From positions 26,936 through 90,935 of IMG/VR virus record IMGVR_UViG_3300042868_008355: a stretch of DNA of 64,000 nucleotides. One strand, given 5' to 3'. Below are positions 19,191 to 27,744 of this stretch, in pieces. The position numbers and the translations under genes are program-made. Position 1 is the stretch's first letter. Each line of letters starts with the position of its first letter. The notes under the pieces are model-generated. The model searched no databases and was not told the DNA's origin. It saw only the letters and a list, made by a program, of their open reading frames with translations. The DNA comes from a virus.

Positions 19191-19595
19191 ATGTTTAACA
19201 AAAGAAGATTTAACTTTAACTTTGACGACCTAATGGCTCGTTACGACAAAATGATGGAAGAATTCAATAAACAAGATTGGGATACCAAAACTTTTGAATC
19301 TCCTGATGGGAATTACAAATACACCCGTTATGTAAAGGTATTCGATTTATCAGATTTTGATAATGATAATTCAAAAGAAATGGATAAAGAAGAATATCTT
19401 AAAATCAAACTTGAAAGAGCAATTGAAATGGAAGATTTTGAACAAGCCGTTAAGTTGAGAGACCAAATCAAAAACTTGGGAACCAATCAAGAACAAATTG
19501 AAAAACTTGAATTGGAATTAAAAAAATCAATCGAAGAACAGAACTTCGAAAAATCAATTGAAATTCGAGACCATTTAAGAAAATTGAAGTCATAA
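19191..19595 (+). CDS. UVR-motif protein, candidate ClpC adaptor
   Basis: This 134-residue protein carries two UVR (UvrB/UvrC-type) helical hairpins: LERAIEMEDFEQAVKLRDQI (about 74-93) and LELKKSIEEQNFEKSIEIRD (about 108-127). The N-terminal half is a Phe/Asp-rich segment with YKYTRYVKVFDLSDFD. UVR motifs mediate dimerisation or docking between ClpC and McsA-type adaptors and between UvrB and UvrC. It is divergent from the clpC-like gene, which also has a UVR motif, and shares an intergenic region with two palindromes. An adaptor or modulator role for ClpC is therefore the best guess. No McsA zinc fingers are seen. Confidence 0.65.
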   Translation: MFNKRRFNFNFDDLMARYDKMMEEFNKQDWDTKTFESPDGNYKYTRYVKVFDLSDFDNDNSKEMDKEEYLKIKLERAIEMEDFEQAVKLRDQIKNLGTNQEQIEKLELELKKSIEEQNFEKSIEIRDHLRKLKS

Positions 19596-19602
19596 CATAA
19601 TA

Positions 19603-19627
19603 ACCCTCACCAAACGGTGGGGGTTTT
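19603..19627 (+). terminator. Terminator after UVR-protein gene
   Basis: ACCCTCACC (19603-19611) pairs with GGTGGGGGT (19616-19624), followed by TTT. A late-type motif starts 2 nt later. Confidence 0.8.
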
Positions 19628-19628
19628 A

Positions 19629-19635
19629 TATTTAT
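19629..19635 (+). promoter_or_regulatory. Late-type motif TATTTAT
   Basis: It is 4 nt before the ATG at 19640, which implies a leaderless late mRNA. Confidence 0.55.
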
Positions 19636-19639
19636 AAAC

Positions 19640-19972
19640 ATGAAACCATACGAAATATATTTGAATGAGTCGTTTACGTTGAAAAAACTACTTGAGACGT
19701 ATCTTGAGCTACGACAACATTTTCAAGAGTTGGGATTTAGCGAACCCCAATTAGAAAAACCGCCAACGTATACACCGACCATGATGAGGTTATTTCGCGA
19801 ATTTGGTAATCAAAGAGACACTTTACTTAATGATGTTACATCTTATGGTTTTGATATGAGTTTTGATGAGCTAACCGCTTATCTAACACCATTATTAAGC
19901 AAGATAAACGAATTAACACCACTTAAAGAAAATGGCAATAATAAAAGAAGTAATCGATGGGACGAAGATTAA
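19640..19972 (+). CDS. Candidate packaged internal protein (110 aa)
   Basis: The N terminus MKPYEIYLNE|S resembles the T4 capsid-targeting sequence MKTYQEFIAE|A in length, spacing and chemistry. T4 internal proteins with this leader are packaged and cut by the prohead protease after LxE/IxE. The rest is helical and charged (TLKKLLETYLELRQHFQELG, then PSYTPTMMRLFREFG-like segments) with no recognised domain. It is the first gene of the rightward late region and overlaps the KTSC gene by 41 nt. The packaged-protein role is inferred. Confidence 0.6.
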   Translation: MKPYEIYLNESFTLKKLLETYLELRQHFQELGFSEPQLEKPPTYTPTMMRLFREFGNQRDTLLNDVTSYGFDMSFDELTAYLTPLLSKINELTPLKENGNNKRSNRWDED

Positions 19973-20174
19973 AAACGAAATTAAATCTTCAAATATTAAA
20001 TCTGCAGAGTACGACACAGAATCAAAAGATTTGGTCGTAGAATTCAATAACGGAGCAAAATACAAGTACAATAACGTACCTCACCAAGTATATACAAAGT
20101 TCAGATTGGCAGAATCTCAAGGTAAATTTTTCACTACCGACATCGCAAAACAATATTCATATAAAAAAGTTTAA
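19932..20174 (+). CDS. KTSC-domain protein (80 aa)
   Basis: The protein is essentially one KTSC domain, named after a C-terminal sequence motif and common in phage and bacterial small proteins. The pattern SSNIKSAEYDTESKDLVVEF, NNGAKYKYNNVPHQVYTKF and AESQGKFFTTDIAKQY matches the family closely. Function is unproven; nucleic-acid binding has been suggested for relatives. It overlaps the end of the preceding gene by 41 nt, so the two are probably cotranscribed. Confidence 0.8.
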   Translation: MAIIKEVIDGTKIKNEIKSSNIKSAEYDTESKDLVVEFNNGAKYKYNNVPHQVYTKFRLAESQGKFFTTDIAKQYSYKKV

Positions 20175-20183
20175 TTAACGGAC

Positions 20184-20190
20184 TATTTAT
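20184..20190 (+). promoter_or_regulatory. Late-type motif TATTTAT
   Basis: It is 5 nt before the ATG at 20196. Confidence 0.5.
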
Positions 20191-20195
20191 TAAGG

Positions 20196-20939
20196 ATGAA
20201 TAATTTTCAAAAAATCCTTAATAGTTTTTCGGTTAAAGAATCTTTAAATCCGAAAATTTGGGAAAATCCAAAAAATCCTGACAAGTCGGTTATGATACCA
20301 AAGGTCAGAAAGGCTCTTATGCTCATCGCAGAAAAGTTTATTGATTATTTGGGTGATGAGGTTTTTGTTGAAGATATTCATCTAACAGGTTCATTGGCCA
20401 ATTACAATTGGTCCGAGTTTTCAGATTTTGATTTACACGTAATTGTTGATTTACAACAATACGAAAACCAATCAGAACTATATAAGGAACTATTCAATTT
20501 AAAAAAACAAGTTTTTAACGATAAACATGATATTCGAATCTTTGGATATGATGTTGAACTATATGCTCAAGATGTTGAAGAATCTCATTATAGTTCAGGA
20601 GTGTATTCCGTTATGAATAATGAGTGGATATCTGAACCAAAAAAATTCAAAAATAATGTTGATAAAGAAGTCCTAACAAAAAAGATTGAATGTTGGACGG
20701 AAAAGATTGATACCGCAATTGATGAGGGTAAAGATTTGGAAAAAATCAAAGAAAAATTAAAAGACTATAGAAAGTCAGGATTGGAATCAGATGGTGAATT
20801 ATCTTATGAAAATCTTGTCTTTAAATTTTTAAGAAGGTCGGGTCATATTGAAAAATTGTTCGATACCGCAAATAAAGAAACTGATAAAGAACTGTCCATT
20901 GAAAGAACTATTCAAGAATATTCAAATAATTCACATTAA
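20196..20939 (+). CDS. Nucleotidyltransferase-fold protein
   Basis: This 247-residue protein has a minimal nucleotidyltransferase signature: HLTGSLANYNWSEFSDFDLH, with Gly65-Ser66 and the metal-binding Asp77/Asp79. A further acidic strand (YDVELYAQD) can supply the third carboxylate. The helical C-terminal half contains YENLVFKFLRRSG. Such proteins transfer NMPs to proteins, RNA or antibiotics; the target is unknown here. The N-terminal FSVKE|SLNPKIWEN has the shape of a prohead-protease site and the gene has a close late motif, so it may be a virion-packaged enzyme. Confidence 0.75.
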   Translation: MNNFQKILNSFSVKESLNPKIWENPKNPDKSVMIPKVRKALMLIAEKFIDYLGDEVFVEDIHLTGSLANYNWSEFSDFDLHVIVDLQQYENQSELYKELFNLKKQVFNDKHDIRIFGYDVELYAQDVEESHYSSGVYSVMNNEWISEPKKFKNNVDKEVLTKKIECWTEKIDTAIDEGKDLEKIKEKLKDYRKSGLESDGELSYENLVFKFLRRSGHIEKLFDTANKETDKELSIERTIQEYSNNSH

Positions 20940-20944
20940 TCGTA

Positions 20945-20951
20945 TATTTAT
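20945..20951 (+). promoter_or_regulatory. Late-type motif TATTTAT
   Basis: It is 13 nt before the ATG at 20965. Confidence 0.45.
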
Positions 20952-20964
20952 TAAGAAAAATTAA

Positions 20965-22218
20965 ATGGCAGCTACTAAATATAATTTATATGGTTCTCCT
21001 TGTGGTTTAAATATTCAATTTAATGCAGTTGAATTTCCTGGTGGTGATATTTTAACTACAGGTCAAATTTATTACGTTGAATTTGATAATGGGGGTCAAT
21101 TTTTCACAGGTTGTTTCTTAAACCAAGGAGCCAGTTTTGCAAACGTTTCATATACAGCAACAGTGTTAGGGGGTCAATTTGCGGATTGTCCAACTTGTGA
21201 GGCATCATTAATAACCCCAACACCCACAACCACTAGTACTCCGACACCAACTCCAACAGGAACTGCGTCGGTAACACCAACCAATACGACAACTCCAACC
21301 GTAACACCAACACAAACAGGTACTATTTCTATAACCCCAACAAACACTCCAACAGTAACTAAAACTCAAACAAACACCCCAACTCAAACAAATACTCCAA
21401 CTCAAACAAATACTCCAACTAATACTAGTACTCAAACTCAAACTCCAAGTAATACACCAACACCAAGTAATACACCTGGTGTATGTAAAACATATCAATT
21501 ATATGGTGGAACGGGTGACACAACATTTGTCGGTAAAGATTGTAATGGATTTACATTTACAGTTCAAGTTCAGGCTTTTCAAACACTTACGACATGTGCC
21601 ACAGAAATAATTATAATTCAAGGTAACGGGTCTTATGTTTCAATAGGTTCTTGTCCATTACCAACACCAACACCAACAGTAACACCAACTAATACATCAA
21701 GTAATACACCAACACCATCAGTAACTACAACTAAAACTCCAACACAAACAGGAACTGCTGCAGTTACACCAACCCAAACACCTACTCAAACCCAAACACC
21801 TACTCAAACCCAAACAGGAACTGCATCTGTAACTTCAACTCCTACACCAACTAAAACGCCAACTCAAACAGGAACTCCTACAGGAACTGCGGCGGTTACT
21901 CCAACACCAACTAAAACACCGACCTCAACTCCAACTCAAACAGGAACTGCATCGGTTACACCTACACCAACTAAAACTCCAACTCAAACAGGAACTCCAG
22001 CGGTAACTCCAAGTCCAACACCAACTTATTGGTTTACAGGTTTTTCAGCTGACCAACAATACGCATACACTTTAGATATCTTGGGTAACTTTAGTGGTGG
22101 AAGTGCTGATTTCTCAGGAGCATACGCACCTCACCCAGTCTTCTTGGATAATGAAGGAATACCAGTACAACAATTAAACGGAATCACGTTAGGTGGTTTT
22201 AACGGATTAAATAACTAA
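20965..22218 (+). CDS. Structural protein with two Thr/Pro-rich linkers
   Basis: This 417-residue protein has three globular parts joined by low-complexity linkers. The N-terminal part spans about 1-76 (four Cys residues), linker 1 about 77-170 and the middle domain about 171-232, again with Cys pairs. Linker 2 spans about 233-355 and the C-terminal domain about 356-417 (YWFTGFSADQQYAYTLDILG and a Gly-rich end). The linkers are runs of TPT, TQT and TGTASVTP, like mucin-type stalks. It is probably an extended virion surface protein such as a head or tail fibre. The Thr-rich stalks are plausible O-glycosylation targets, given the phage's many glycosyltransferases, but that is inference. Confidence 0.65.
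   Translation: MAATKYNLYGSPCGLNIQFNAVEFPGGDILTTGQIYYVEFDNGGQFFTGCFLNQGASFANVSYTATVLGGQFADCPTCEASLITPTPTTTSTPTPTPTGTASVTPTNTTTPTVTPTQTGTISITPTNTPTVTKTQTNTPTQTNTPTQTNTPTNTSTQTQTPSNTPTPSNTPGVCKTYQLYGGTGDTTFVGKDCNGFTFTVQVQAFQTLTTCATEIIIIQGNGSYVSIGSCPLPTPTPTVTPTNTSSNTPTPSVTTTKTPTQTGTAAVTPTQTPTQTQTPTQTQTGTASVTSTPTPTKTPTQTGTPTGTAAVTPTPTKTPTSTPTQTGTASVTPTPTKTPTQTGTPAVTPSPTPTYWFTGFSADQQYAYTLDILGNFSGGSADFSGAYAPHPVFLDNEGIPVQQLNGITLGGFNGLNN
21217..21475 (+). repeat. Thr/Pro-encoding tandem repeats, first block
   Basis: Degenerate repeats built on ACNCCAACN units, including three near-identical copies of the ACAAAYACYCCAACTCA unit near 21370-21420. Codon choice varies between copies, which points to protein-level selection. 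Confidence 0.75.
21661..22026 (+). repeat. Thr/Pro-encoding tandem repeats, second block
   Basis: A longer block of the same repeat type. The unit ACTCCAACTCAAACAGGAAC recurs several times (for example near 21857, 21930 and 21977). Confidence 0.75.
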
Positions 22219-22237
22219 AAAATAAATAACAACAAAT

Positions 22238-23476
22238 ATGGCAGACTTAAAAGCAATTGGAAGTGAAAAACTTACAGGCCAAGACAAGATAAATAGAATT
22301 ATGGAAATTGCTAGATTTAAAGAGGCAACTCCTAAAACTATAAATGAAAATGCTACTTCAGAGTATTCGATTTCTCTTGCAGATGGAAACAATTATCAAA
22401 TTGTTAGAGAAAGACAAGGATATATTATTAAAAAAACTATTTCCGAATCTGAGACGGATTATATTGAACCTATGAAAAATAGAAAATACTATTCCTCGTA
22501 TTCTCAAGCATTAAAAAGATTAAATCTTGTTGCGGGTGAGTTAAATAGAGTTAACGAAAATGAGGAAGGTGTTTCATTATACGGTGAACAAAAAAGATTC
22601 ACATTAAAAACTCCAAAACCAGCGGCACCTGAAATGCCTGCAGGACCACCAGCAGAATTACCTGCGGCTCCTCCAGCGGTTCCAAGTCCTGAATTACCTC
22701 CATCTCCAATGGGTGGTGAAGAAATGCCGATGGATGACATGGGTGGTGAAGAAATGCCGATGGATGACATGGGTGGTGAAGATATTGATGTTGACGTAGA
22801 TGTTGATGCTGAAGGTGGAGAAACACCTGAAGACCAAATAACATTTAAAACGATTCAAAAATTAACAGGTAAATTAACTCAAAAAATTAGAACATTAGAT
22901 AACGAAGATGGTATGACATCAGAAGATGTTAAGTACGTTATCAACATGATTTTATCGGCACTTGATTTAACTTCATTATCTGAAGAAGATAAAGAAGATA
23001 TCATGTCAAAATTTGAAGAAGATGAAACTGAAGAATTTGGTCAAGAAGATGATATGGATGGTGAAGACTTTACAGATGACACTGAAGTTGAGGATATTCA
23101 AGCTGACATGGACGTACCTGTTGAAGGTTACGAAATGGAAGAAGAGGAGTACGGAAACGGAGCAATCTTTGATAGTATCTTTGGTGAGTCTAAAGTTGAC
23201 AAAGTTATTTCAAAATACTTTGAAGTTTCTAAATCAGAAATTAGAGAACACAAAGAAAAACAAGTACAAAAACAATTACAAAAAAGAACAATCGTTAAAA
23301 CAATCATGGAATCAGTAACGAAAATGACTGAAACTATTGAACAAGAATTGGCGGCTGAAAAATTTGTAAAAGAAAACGTAAATTCTAAATTTATTGGGGT
23401 TACTAATAAAAAGAATTTAGTGTTTGAAACTAAATCAGGTCAAGTTAAAATAACACCAAACGGAGAAATTCTATGA
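22238..23476 (+). CDS. Acidic head-associated protein (412 aa)
   Basis: I do not recognise a family. The N-terminal third is mixed (SISLADGNNYQIVRERQGYI). A Pro/Ala-rich stretch (about 125-157) is followed by tandem copies of MGGEEMPMDD, then DVDVDVDAEGG. The C-terminal half alternates very acidic segments with predicted coiled coil (VISKYFEVSKSEIREHKEKQ) and ends in a small beta unit (NKKNLVFETKSGQVKITPNG). The composition resembles scaffold or core proteins of T4-like heads. The stop overlaps the next start (ATGA). Confidence 0.6.
   Translation: MADLKAIGSEKLTGQDKINRIMEIARFKEATPKTINENATSEYSISLADGNNYQIVRERQGYIIKKTISESETDYIEPMKNRKYYSSYSQALKRLNLVAGELNRVNENEEGVSLYGEQKRFTLKTPKPAAPEMPAGPPAELPAAPPAVPSPELPPSPMGGEEMPMDDMGGEEMPMDDMGGEDIDVDVDVDAEGGETPEDQITFKTIQKLTGKLTQKIRTLDNEDGMTSEDVKYVINMILSALDLTSLSEEDKEDIMSKFEEDETEEFGQEDDMDGEDFTDDTEVEDIQADMDVPVEGYEMEEEEYGNGAIFDSIFGESKVDKVISKYFEVSKSEIREHKEKQVQKQLQKRTIVKTIMESVTKMTETIEQELAAEKFVKENVNSKFIGVTNKKNLVFETKSGQVKITPNGEIL
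22711..22781 (+). repeat. Two-and-a-half copies of a 30-bp coding repeat
   Basis: The unit encoding GGEEMPMDDM starts at about 22712, 22742 and (partial) 22772; the first two copies are identical at DNA level, which indicates recent duplication. Confidence 0.8.
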
Positions 23477-23868
23477 GTTATTTAACTTATGTTAATGGAC
23501 TTGGTCCTAACTATAAGGGAGATAATTTATATGAGTTTATTTTTTCGGATAGTTTGGATGTTTGGGGTGACTCATGGGAGAGTAGACCTTCAAACGGTTA
23601 TCCAACACCACCTGAATTAAAATATATTAAGAAAGTAGGAGTTCTGAGAAATACTGATTTAAAATTGGAATTGATTCAGAACTCCGATTTTTTTTGTATG
23701 ATAGATGCGATGGACGATGTTGTTGCATTAGCCTGGGAAACAGAAGAATTGGAAGGACAAAAAAGATTGGTCTTTAGATTTGGATGTACCGAAAAAGAAA
23801 TAAAAGATAAACTCTATGAAAGAGATTTAATTTTGGAATTTGAACAAAAAGTAGTCTATGAAAACTAA
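23473..23868 (+). CDS. Conserved late-region protein (131 aa)
   Basis: I do not recognise a named family. It is a compact soluble protein rich in aromatic residues (MSYLTYVNGLGPNYKGDNLY and EFIFSDSLDVWGDSWES), with a C-terminal helix (TEKEIKDKLYERDLILEFEQ). It overlaps both neighbours by a few bases, so it is translated from the polycistronic head-gene transcript. Its place between acidic head proteins suggests a structural or assembly role. Confidence 0.6.
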   Translation: MSYLTYVNGLGPNYKGDNLYEFIFSDSLDVWGDSWESRPSNGYPTPPELKYIKKVGVLRNTDLKLELIQNSDFFCMIDAMDDVVALAWETEELEGQKRLVFRFGCTEKEIKDKLYERDLILEFEQKVVYEN

Positions 23869-24634
23869 TATAAAAGCACTTCAACTAATTGAAAAAGGTT
23901 TATCTTCTAACACTGTTAGTAAGTTAAACGAATCTCAAATTAATGTATTACACACAAAAATGTTTACTGAACAAGCGACAAATCCAAAAGTTGCTCAGAA
24001 AATGAAAGACATTGGAGCATTAAATCAACAACTTACTTCGGTTGAACTTAAAATGAAAAACCTTGGTTTGGAGGAAGATGATGATTTTGATTTGGATGCT
24101 GACCAAGCCTATACAGGACAACAAGGTTCTCATGATGAATATCAGGCATCTGATGATGGTATGGATGATGATACATCGCCAGAAAACCATGATAGTAAAA
24201 TGATTGGTATGTCTGAAGAAAAAGACGGAGAACCAAATCCATATTCTATTTGTCACGCACAAGTTGGACCTAAAAAATCAAGAAAATTTGAAAGATGTGT
24301 AATGTCTGTAAAAAAACAGCTTAAAGAAGGAAAAAATCCCGTATCTTTGTTTTTAGAAACTCAAATAGAAAAAATCGTGGAAAGAAACATGCCTCCAAAA
24401 ATTACAAAAGGTGACTTAGTTAGATACATTTCAGAACAAGGTACTGCTCCGTCACCAACAACAAAACCAGCACCAACAAAACCTGGTGTATCTCCTGGTA
24501 AAAAACCAAGACCTGCACATCCAGGTAAGAATCCAAATCCAGGTGAAAATCCCGCACCAAAGGCGAAAAAAGTTTCCCCTGAAGATGCGAAAGAAAAAGT
24601 GATTGACGTTATAATGCAAATACTACAAAAATAA
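23858..24634 (+). CDS. Late-region protein with basic Pro-rich tail (258 aa)
   Basis: I do not recognise a family. Domains in order: a helical N terminus (LIEKGLSSNTVSKLNESQIN), an acidic centre (EEDDDFDLDADQ, DDGMDDDTSPEN), and a conserved-looking NPYSICHAQVGPKKSRKFER-CVMSVKKQL with two Cys residues. A Lys/Pro/Gly tail (about 197-238) precedes a short final helix. Separate acidic and basic blocks suggest a protein that contacts DNA or a scaffold in the head. It starts inside the preceding gene's end (11-nt overlap). Confidence 0.55.
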   Translation: MKTNIKALQLIEKGLSSNTVSKLNESQINVLHTKMFTEQATNPKVAQKMKDIGALNQQLTSVELKMKNLGLEEDDDFDLDADQAYTGQQGSHDEYQASDDGMDDDTSPENHDSKMIGMSEEKDGEPNPYSICHAQVGPKKSRKFERCVMSVKKQLKEGKNPVSLFLETQIEKIVERNMPPKITKGDLVRYISEQGTAPSPTTKPAPTKPGVSPGKKPRPAHPGKNPNPGENPAPKAKKVSPEDAKEKVIDVIMQILQK

Positions 24635-24636
24635 TC

Positions 24637-25938
24637 ATGGCAAGAAAAATTAAAGAACAAATCGATTACGGGAACAGACCCGAAAGAATGGACCCCAACC
24701 TTGAAAGAAAGTTGGCTAGTCCTGAAGGATTATATGCTACGAATCCTGCAATGAAAAAAGGTGCTGAAGACGTACAAAGATTGGTTAGTAAAAGATTTCA
24801 AAAAGTCGCTGATAAATTAAGCCAAGTTACAGGTATTGAAGACTTAAGTTCTCAACAAGTACAAGGTATGATTTATCAAGAGATGATGAGAAAACTACCT
24901 AACATTATGAGAATCGAAGCCGCTCACAGAGATGAACTAATTGAGTTAGCGAAAGAAGCATCATTGGAAGACGCTGAGGTTCCTGCGGATTGGTATGAAA
25001 TTGAAGCGTCTTTAGGGATGCCATCTACAGACAATTTCAGAATGCAACCTGAACCTGAAGATGATGACGAAGAAGATGAAGACGAAGATAAAAAAGAAAA
25101 ATTACAATTCCCTTCTTTTGACATTGACGATTTAACTGATGAAGAAATACTTGAGTTAGAGAAACACAAAAGAAATATTATTAATGCTCTTATTCAGGGA
25201 GCTGCAAAAAAAGGTCATTACCTTTTCCAAAAACCTGATGTAAAATCAAGATTAGATGCAATTGACCCTTCACTTTATGGTGATTATTTGGGTATTATGG
25301 CAATCAACGATTTCTTATACTTTAGTATGGAACAGATGATTGAAATGATGAGTCAAACAGGTCAAGGAGTTGCAGGTAAAGTTGAATTAGAAGATACTGA
25401 CGATGAAGACGGTGGTGGTGAAGGAGAAGAAGGTGAAGAAAGACCTGATACTAGAATTGTTGCAACAGGTTTAATTTTCCCAATCCTTTGTCATGAAATT
25501 ATTAAAGGTTTGGAAGAAGCTAAAGGTAGACATGGTTTACCATCGGACCCTGGCATGAGAGAAAAAGTTATGGGTCAAGTAGACACATTAGCAAATGAAC
25601 CAATGCAATTACGTATTGGTCCTGAAATTGTTGAAAAAATACGTTTCGCATTACCTGATGATATTTTTGACCCTGAATATAAAGGATTGATTAATTGGTT
25701 CCATATCTTATTATATCAAATTGAGGCCAAAGAATTCTTGGAAATTATCGGAAATGCTATATCAGAAGACTCAACTAAATTGTCAAGAGCTAAAAAACGA
25801 TTTGAAGAAATTGTTAGAGAAGCTAAGCAAATGAAAGATGAGTATGACAATTACAAAGAGGAAGAGAATATCGACCCTGATGATGATGATGGATTAGATG
25901 ATTTCTTAAGTGGTTTAGGCATAACAAGACCTAACTAA
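24637..25938 (+). CDS. Acidic protein upstream of terminase (433 aa)
   Basis: I do not recognise a family. The N-terminal 110 residues are helical and moderately charged. Two acidic loops (PEPEDDDEEDEDED and LEDTDDEDGGGEGEEGEE) punctuate a helical core with LYGDYLGIMAINDFLYFSME and RIVATGLIFPILCHEIIKG. The C terminus is a charged coil ending DDDDGLDDFLSGLGI. It occupies the position where a small terminase subunit or head-assembly protein often lies, but it is much larger than gp16 and has no visible HTH. Function is left open. Confidence 0.55.
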   Translation: MARKIKEQIDYGNRPERMDPNLERKLASPEGLYATNPAMKKGAEDVQRLVSKRFQKVADKLSQVTGIEDLSSQQVQGMIYQEMMRKLPNIMRIEAAHRDELIELAKEASLEDAEVPADWYEIEASLGMPSTDNFRMQPEPEDDDEEDEDEDKKEKLQFPSFDIDDLTDEEILELEKHKRNIINALIQGAAKKGHYLFQKPDVKSRLDAIDPSLYGDYLGIMAINDFLYFSMEQMIEMMSQTGQGVAGKVELEDTDDEDGGGEGEEGEERPDTRIVATGLIFPILCHEIIKGLEEAKGRHGLPSDPGMREKVMGQVDTLANEPMQLRIGPEIVEKIRFALPDDIFDPEYKGLINWFHILLYQIEAKEFLEIIGNAISEDSTKLSRAKKRFEEIVREAKQMKDEYDNYKEEENIDPDDDDGLDDFLSGLGITRPN

Positions 25939-25943
25939 CATGT

Positions 25944-27704
25944 GTGAATAAAGAACAACTGATTATAGAGGTAACGAAGTGTATGAGGAACACACCTTAT
26001 GCACTTCGTACTTATTTACAGACATACGATAATACCGTATCAAAATACGTCCCATTAGATTTATTCCCCGACCAAGTTAGTCTTATAGAAGACTATGATA
26101 CATACAACGAAAACATTGCGTTAAAGTATCGTCAGGCGGGTGTATCCACAGTAACTGCAGCTTGGATATCAAAAAGATTGGTTTTTGCCAAGAAAAACAA
26201 ACCAGAAAAAATTCTTATTATTGCCAACAAATTGGATACATCTATGGAGATGGCAAATAAGGTTAGGGGGTTCACAGAACAATGGCCTGAATGGGTTGGT
26301 GTTGGATTCTCAAAAGAAAAAAATTCACAACGACATTTTAAATTAACCAACAACTGTGAAGTTAAAGCCGTGGCTACCTCACGAGATGCCTTGAGGGGTT
26401 ATACTCCCACCATCCTTGTATTTGACGAGGCGGCGTTTATCGAGGCAGACTCAGACTTCTGGTCAGCCTGTATGGCTTCACTATCTACGGGTGGTAAGGT
26501 AATTGTTGTATCCACACCAAACGGATATGACCCCATCTATTATGAAATCTACGACCAGTCATTAAGGAACATGAACGATTTCAAAATATCTGAGATGTTT
26601 TGGTATCGTGACCCAAGATATACAAAAGATTTGTATATGGTTAAAACTCCTGACTTGGTCCATTTCTTATTAAACCGAGAAGAATATTCTGACAAAGATG
26701 TTATTGACTTATCTATGGAAAATCCATACGAAAGAGACCATACCATTGTAACTGACTATATTGAACAAGGATACAAACCATGTTCCGCTTGGTTTGAAAG
26801 TATGGTTAAGAAATTAAAGTTTGATAGACGTAAAGTTGCTCAAGAGTTAGAATGTGACTTTTTAGGTTCGGGTGATAATGTATTCGAATCTGAATTGATG
26901 CAAGAAATCTCTAAAAATAGTTTACGTGACCCACAAGCCAAGTTAATGGGAGGTTCACTATGGATATTTAAAGAGCCTGTAAACGGACATAAGTACGTAA
27001 TGGGTGTCGATGTATCAAGAGGTGACTCCGAAGACTTCTCAAGTATTGAAATTATTGATTTTGACACAAGAGAACAAGTATTGGAATATGTTGCCAAGGT
27101 TCCACCAGATGTATTAGCAGAAATTGCTTATAAATGGGGGACAATGTATAATGCTTACTGTGTAATTGATATCACGGGAGGTATGGGCATTTCTACCGCA
27201 AGAAAATTACAAGAATTAAGTTATCAAGGTGGATTATACGTTGATAATGTTGATACAAGTAATAAGTGGAAATGGGACCCAAAAATTAACGATAAGATAC
27301 CAGGTATTAACTTTAACTCAAAAAGGGTTCAGATTATTGCTGCATTTGAAGAAAATGTTAGACACGGATTTAAAGTATATTCGAGCAGATTATATAATGA
27401 GATGAATACCTTCATTTACATTAATGGAAGACCAGACCACCAAAAAGGACACCATGATGACTGTATCATGGGAGTTTCTATGGCATTATATGTCGCTGAA
27501 AAATCATTCCAATCTTTAGAAAAGGTTACTAACCACACTAAAGCAATGATTAACTCATGGGCAACCAATGTTAATGAGAACAAAAACTCTTCCGAATTCT
27601 TTAATCCAATGGTTCCACAGATGGGTAGAGGTAATGGTATGGGTAATCATGGTGAAGCAACTAAAGCTGATTACCAAAAATACGGATGGCTATTTGGTGG
27701 CTGA
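25944..27704 (+). CDS. Terminase large subunit (gp17-like)
   Basis: This 586-residue packaging motor has an ATPase with Walker A-like RQAGVST (63-69), Walker B ILVFDEAAF (157-165) and the coupling motif STPNG (190-194). The nuclease domain has MGVDVSRGDSEDF (catalytic Asp near 356), CVIDITGGMG and HDDCIMGVSMALY. It docks on the portal, translocates DNA into the prohead and cuts the concatemer. It starts with GTG at 25944, 5 nt after the preceding stop. It is directly followed by the portal gene, as in T4-like phages. Confidence 0.95.
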   Translation: MNKEQLIIEVTKCMRNTPYALRTYLQTYDNTVSKYVPLDLFPDQVSLIEDYDTYNENIALKYRQAGVSTVTAAWISKRLVFAKKNKPEKILIIANKLDTSMEMANKVRGFTEQWPEWVGVGFSKEKNSQRHFKLTNNCEVKAVATSRDALRGYTPTILVFDEAAFIEADSDFWSACMASLSTGGKVIVVSTPNGYDPIYYEIYDQSLRNMNDFKISEMFWYRDPRYTKDLYMVKTPDLVHFLLNREEYSDKDVIDLSMENPYERDHTIVTDYIEQGYKPCSAWFESMVKKLKFDRRKVAQELECDFLGSGDNVFESELMQEISKNSLRDPQAKLMGGSLWIFKEPVNGHKYVMGVDVSRGDSEDFSSIEIIDFDTREQVLEYVAKVPPDVLAEIAYKWGTMYNAYCVIDITGGMGISTARKLQELSYQGGLYVDNVDTSNKWKWDPKINDKIPGINFNSKRVQIIAAFEENVRHGFKVYSSRLYNEMNTFIYINGRPDHQKGHHDDCIMGVSMALYVAEKSFQSLEKVTNHTKAMINSWATNVNENKNSSEFFNPMVPQMGRGNGMGNHGEATKADYQKYGWLFGG

Positions 27705-27708
27705 TAAG

Positions 27709-27715
27709 TATTTAT
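27709..27715 (+). promoter_or_regulatory. Late-type motif TATTTAT
   Basis: It is in the terminase-portal gap, 29 nt before the portal ATG. Confidence 0.4.
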
Positions 27716-27744
27716 ATTATCAAAGTAATTAGTAAGATTGTAAT

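Noticed and set aside
21217-22026. CRISPR-like repeat array.
   Set aside because: Repeats are degenerate, in frame and encode Thr/Pro linkers; there are no constant repeats separated by unique spacers.
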